Positions 9,201 to 12,839 of a DNA stretch of 12,839 nucleotides are shown one piece after another; position 1 is the stretch's first letter; each line of letters begins with the position of its first letter. The translations under genes and the position numbers were made by a program. Origin of the DNA: Amoebophrya sp. AT5.2 (Eukaryota > Sar > Dinophyceae > Syndiniales > Amoebophryaceae); contig RXOD01005699.1 in assembly GCA_005223375.1 (NCBI GenBank), positions 1 to 12,839 of the forward strand. The letters are read 5' to 3'. The notes below the pieces were generated by a model that had not been told where the DNA came from, did not search any database, and saw only the letters and a program-made list of their open reading frames with translations.

Positions 9201-10785
9201 GACCACAGAGCGCCTTTAATTCGAAGACCTCGTCATCCAGTAACAGCAGCAGCAGCGGGGGTAGGCAAACGCGCAGCACTAAAAAATTGAGACGACCCTT
9301 GACGAAAGCGGAGCAGGAACGGGGGAGGAAGCAGAAGCAGGACCACAACCTCAAGCCGAGACCACAGGCGCACTCGGACACCGACGCGGACGTAGTCCCG
9401 GAAGTCGTTCTCTACGCGCATAAAAACCCACAACTTTTCGTGGGACACATCCGGGACGGGGACCGAACGTATGCACGTCGACGTGAAGCGGAACCGAATG
9501 CCGCCGTACTTCATTCAGAACAAGAGACGTTTCCGACCGAGGAGGGAGACTTCGGAATACCTCCCGCATCCAGTACCGGCAAGAAAGCCACTCCGCCCTT
9601 CGCTGCGGACACGATGCTGGAGACTGCAAAGAGGACAAGGGCTGCGGTCGAGGTATCTTCAGCTGGGACGAGCAAGACGAGCACAAGCAAACTCGCAAGT
9701 GCAAGGGCTTCATCGCGAGCTTCGACGGCGGCAGCTCCTTCGGGGGAAGTGACGCGGACGCCGTTGCTGAAACGCAAAAATTCCTTCTCTTTTGGAGAAT
9801 ACTTGTCGGAAGAAGAACAGCTGAACAAGCTTACCACCACGCCGACGCCAGTTTTGGGTACGAGCGCTGTGAAGATCGCTCCTGTACCCGAACACCGCAG
9901 CAGCGCATCCGCATGCTTGTTACGCGACAAGGTCGAGGGGATTAAGTCCCGTCTTCTCCTCGGCGGAAGTGGAGAGCCCGCACCGTCCTCGCGCCCGCAG
10001 CAAGAACGAGAACAGTGCACCAAAGATGATGATCTCACAAGCCCTTGTAGCAGCGTCGACTACATCAACATCAACCACGAAGCTGAGGCGGATGACGAAC
10101 TAGGGCTCGGCGCCGGCGCAAACAACATACTAAAGTCGTTTCGAAGGTCAATCCCCTTGTCAAGAACTGCCGGGACCCCTCCTACAACAGCTTCATGGCC
10201 AGCAGACGTGCACGGGGGAAGCAGCAGCAGTACAACTAGCGGTCAGGGTCCGGATACGGAAACGCATACGGTGAATCCATTTCTTTCTTGGCGGGCGTCG
10301 GTGTCGTCGAGCAGGCCGATAAAGCGTGCGCGACGCGAAATCGACGCCAACCGCGAGATATATCCGACAGAGGTACTGAATCCTGGGATAAAGGATAATG
10401 CATGGGTGAAAGGATCAAGCATCGGCGCCTCCGATGAGGCTCTTAAATTAAAAAATATTTGTACGAAAGGAAGCCAAAGCCCCCAAGAGAAACCAATCAA
10501 ATACAAATTCGTGTTAGCTCGTTCTTATTTCACCATCACCAGGTATCCACTTCGCGGCTGGCGGAAAACGACAGCAGAGCGGTGTTTTCCGCGGCCGCGC
10601 TGCGATCACCCAATGCGGCGTGGAGAGGCGTTGTAGAGAGCGAACAGCAAGTGCAACTACAAACAGAGTTCCATGAACAGCAGCTCCAGCTGCAGCAATT
10701 GGGTGATCAGTTCCCCCACGGCTGGTTCTCCCGAAGAATGAAAACCCACGCCGAGTCGCTTCAGATGTGGCAAGATCAGGTTTAA
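6222..10785 (+). CDS. Four-helix membrane protein with a very long disordered tail
   Basis: I do not recognise the family. Proposed exons 6222-6903, 7140-10372 and 10543-10785 give about 1385 residues. The ATG at 6222 follows an in-frame TAA at 6216-6218. Residues 1-60 are polar. Membrane helices lie at about 64-83, 92-116, 166-184 and 188-203, with a basic loop (RRRGR, near 146-150) between the two pairs. From about 228 onward the protein is Ser/Thr/Pro/Glu-rich and apparently disordered. It has basic clusters at 942-947 (KKLRRP), 950-961 and 1286-1293 (RPIKRARR) that resemble nuclear localisation signals, and a kinase-like site KRKNS (1105-1109). The last exon is Gln-rich, probably helical, and ends HAESLQMWQDQV. 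Membrane helices plus nuclear-type basic signals and a long flexible tail would suit an inner-nuclear-membrane or pore-associated protein, and the HAESLQMW end faintly recalls TMEM209-type proteins. Both are weak inferences. The end is uncertain because CAG|GTTTAAGT at 10780 could be another donor. Confidence 0.55.
6904..7139 (+). other. First intron of the large membrane-protein gene
   Basis: A 236-base intron with donor AAAG|GTATAG and acceptor GATACAG|GCG. One codon base before and two after make GGC (Gly228), so phase is kept. Reading exon 2 upstream from 7229 stays open to this acceptor (7138-7139), which supports it. Three AG|GT junctions cluster at 6998-7017 inside the intron. Confidence 0.65.
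10373..10542 (+). other. Second intron of the large membrane-protein gene
   Basis: A 170-base intron with donor AGAG|GTACTG and acceptor ATCACCAG|GTA, both in phase 0. Downstream of the donor the old frame loses protein-like character, and the new frame from 10543 gains it. An alternative phase-0 donor GTGAAA lies at 10406. Confidence 0.55.
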
Positions 10786-11174
10786 GTGCTTAAATCTTAA
10801 TGCGAGGAAATCATAACAAAAAGGCCGTCGATAACATCCGTGGAAAATAAAACTGGTGCAACGAAGCTAACGGTAGAAGAACAGCGAGTGTGTAAGATCT
10901 AAATCAACCCGCCGTCCAGATTGATTGAAATGAATGTGCATGATCGGTACTATACGATTCATTTGCCGTTTCCAGCTGTGTGTGTCGCACTCTGCGACTC
11001 TTCTAGCTGGCGTTGCTGATCACGTACTCGCACTCGGTACTTCCTGTTTCTTCGCTGTTCGCTGCTCTGCACCATGCTCATGCTTTCCGATGTGGGACTT
11101 CAAATCAATGACCCAGGACTCTGTCCTCTGGTCCAGAAGAAAAAGATGCTTGCCAACATGAGCAGTCAACATCC
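10786..11174. other. Intergenic region or unresolved 3' exons, with a possible leader acceptor
   Basis: No gene is firmly supported. A phase-0 acceptor GTTTCCAG at 10975 could extend the large gene to a TGA at 11159-11161, but that peptide is Cys-rich and looks random. Another frame (11074-11178) reads plausibly (LSDVGLQINDPGLCPLVQKK) but lacks an AG acceptor in reach. Positions 11007-11114 contain no AG at all and are pyrimidine-rich, ending GACCCAG (11116), a typical acceptor arrangement just before the next candidate ATG. Confidence 0.35.
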
Positions 11175-12839
11175 ATGATCATGATGATGAGGAGAGTAGC
11201 AAAGTGCTTTAACGGCCTGCTCGGCCTCGACCCGTATTCCTTTGAATGTGTATCTATAGTTTTCGTTCCTTGGCTTGTGTCTCAGCACCACGATCGCCGC
11301 TTTTTTTTGTTCGTCTTTCAATGAACCCGAAGGAAATCGCTGGCAAAGAATGAATGCGTTTTGCAGATAAGTAGTCCGGCTCCACGCCGGAAGTGTCGAG
11401 ATGCTCCTGTGCGCGGCGGCGCTATGCCTCGAGTAAAGCAAACGTAAAAAACAAGTAGCTCTGGCACCGGCTCCGGCGTTGTCGTCCTCACCCTCGTCAC
11501 CTCCGTGGTCTTCGCCAAACTTTTCGCAGCGTACCAACCAACGTGTCCGGCGCTGCGGTCTGGGTCTGCTTCCAAGATGCTGCATCGCCATGTCTCGGAG
11601 GTACGTTTGCGTTCCGGACAGGCCGGCGGCACGACCTTTGAGGAGACGAGCAATCTTCGCGCATACCTCGGCTTCGACTCCGATTCCTTGACGCAACCAG
11701 ATCTGGCGGCTTGCCTGGCGACGGCACACGCGCTGAGTGTTTTCTTCTCCGCGTTTCATGTCAAGAACCCTCCTGCGCCCGTCCCGCCCCCGGCTCCCAA
11801 GGCGGAAGCCGCCTTGCCCGGAGCGGACACTGCGGCACTTATGCGGGAAGTACAGGTATTGCAGCTTTAAAAATAATTATGGAAAATATTTTTACTCGTA
11901 GTTGTTCTCGATCTCGTTCTCGTCAATGAATTTAGTTGTCAACGTCCTCGTTCGAACGTCGCCGATGTCAGTACCAGTAGAACAAACCAAAACCAACATC
12001 AAGATGAAAAGTATGATACGTTGGCGGCACTATTGGCTGCGGCGTTCGCCATGAAAGTACTTTGTGATGGAGCGAGAGTGACTACACGGGAGAAAATCTG
12101 ATTCGAAATCGAAACTGCTAGCCTACTTACTCCTACGCCTACCCCAGCGCAGCAGCGAAGAAGGAGGACCGTACGGCACTGCTCTGAAACTTACTCTGCA
12201 CCTCCTTCAATCGCTTGACGAAGTTCAACATCCTGCTTCGCAGCACGAGCCCGCATCGGTACTTCCCATTCTCCCTTGTCTACTTCCCGGAATAGCTGAA
12301 CTCAGCCGGCGACAAAAGACGACAAGCAACAGTTGTGGGGAGCAACAAGTAAATTCCTCCAGTTCCTACTCGCAGGACCTATCGTCCGACTTGCACGTCA
12401 GCGGCGAGAGTACTAACAGTGGGACCCAAGAAGAGCAAGAACATCGGGATCATCATTTTCCCCTGCTGAACCCTCCTCGGACGCCCAGCTCCAGCGCGTA
12501 CATTCCGACTCTCTCGGAAATCATCGGCCATGCGTCCGTCGCCGCCGCTCTCGACCGGTCCCGCGAGGGCTCTGCCAAGCTCCCGCTCGACATTTCTCGC
12601 GGCGATTTGATCAGCTCTCCGCCGCCCTACTACGATGTGTGGGACGCTGAGACCGCGGCGGGCTGCTGCCTCCGCGAGCAGGCCAAGCTTTCGCCAGCCG
12701 AGATGGTGCCGCATCCGAAGGCGATGCCGGTCGAGCTGCAGGACGTGAAGCTGCAGGCCGGGCTGGCGGATTTTCGCGGGAGCTGGCAGAACGTCGCCAA
12801 CGTGAACATGAACCGGCTGCTGCGCGACGCGGGCGTCCC
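11175..12839 (+). CDS. Unknown protein with possible calycin-like domain, cut by window end
   Basis: I do not recognise the family. Exons 11530-11855 and 12148 to the window end are supported by open frames with protein-like sequence, matched phase (0) and clear splice signals. The acceptor at 11529 (CTTTTCGCAG) follows 70 bases without AG. The first exon, 11175-11247, is tentative: it begins with several ATG codons (11175, 11181, 11184, 11187) and ends at a weak donor GAAT|GTGTAT, but phase fits and gives Ser25. In that model 363 residues are visible. Residues about 70-110 look helical (AACLATAHALSVFF). A Pro/Ala linker follows (PPAPVPPPAPK), then a helical stretch (ALKLTLHLLQSLDEV) and a Ser/Gln/His-rich disordered segment. 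Near the window end, DFRGSW (341-346) followed by MNRLLRDAGV resembles the start of lipocalin/fatty-acid-binding barrels (GxW, then a helix ending near LGV). This is suggestive only, because the barrel lies outside the window. Confidence 0.5.
11856..12147 (+). other. Intron of the gene at the window end
   Basis: A 292-base intron with donor TACAG|GTATTG and acceptor CGCCTACCCCAG|CGC, both in phase 0. The preceding frame meets a TAA at 11868-11870 if it is not spliced. Nearby AG dinucleotides at 12152 and 12155 would break the frame, which supports 12147. Confidence 0.6.

Noticed and set aside
8785..9381. 198-residue minus-strand open frame
   Set aside because: It is a shadow of the Ser-rich coding tail. 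Leu/Val/Cys-rich antisense of serine codons is expected.
11444..11458. 15-base GT...AG segment that would keep phase between a short ATG frame (11424) and the exon frame at 11459
   Set aside because: It is far too short for a normal intron and lacks a pyrimidine tract. The acceptor at 11529 is much stronger.
11166..11759. 197-residue minus-strand open frame
   Set aside because: It is antisense to the supported exon 11530-11855 and its preceding acceptor tract. The product is Arg/Ala-rich with no recognisable domain.
12379..12714. 111-residue minus-strand frame
   Set aside because: It lies opposite the long plus-strand frame that stays open from 12082 to the window end and joins in phase to the preceding exon.
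1..12839. Bacterial features, CRISPR arrays, insertion sequences, tRNA or rRNA genes
   Set aside because: There are no regularly spaced repeats, transposase motifs, long terminal repeats, cloverleaf-like segments or rRNA-like stretches. Gene structure is eukaryotic with introns.

Overview
The window reads as nuclear DNA of a protist with spliceosomal introns. Reading frames break at GT...AG boundaries and resume in matching codon phase. Start codons sit in eukaryotic contexts (CCATGG, ACAATGG, AAAATGG), and there are no bacterial ribosome binding sites or operons. Moderate GC, 60-290-base introns and mostly co-oriented genes suggest an alveolate, perhaps a compact dinoflagellate of the syndinian type. 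That placement is inference and no sequence here proves it.

Layout. (1) 356-1071, plus: a small gene of about 101 residues in five short exons, recovered from splice signals and phase, with no long open frame of its own. (2) 1425-4104, plus: a two-exon gene for an 802-residue membrane-anchored protein whose C-terminal part carries the motifs of the CmcJ/NvfI/AsaB-like Fe(II)/2-oxoglutarate oxygenases (HxD, NVW, YHTA, SIESR). (3) 4105-5508: mostly non-coding, with a nested hairpin, a short direct repeat and an ambiguous coding-like island. (4) 5509-6078, minus: a tentative three-exon gene for a small basic protein, head to head with the next gene. (5) 6222-10785, plus: a three-exon gene for a protein of about 1385 residues with four membrane helices followed by a very long disordered Ser/Thr/Pro-rich tail with basic clusters. 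(6) 11175-12839, plus: a gene cut by the window end. Its later two exons are well supported, its first exon is tentative, and it ends at what may be the first strand of a lipocalin/fatty-acid-binding-type barrel.

The genes do not form an obvious pathway. The oxygenase is the only one with a recognisable chemistry. Its placement behind a type II membrane anchor with an acidic dileucine signal, and an insertion of roughly 200 residues inside its catalytic domain, are its unusual traits. All splice junctions here are predictions from sequence and would need transcript data.
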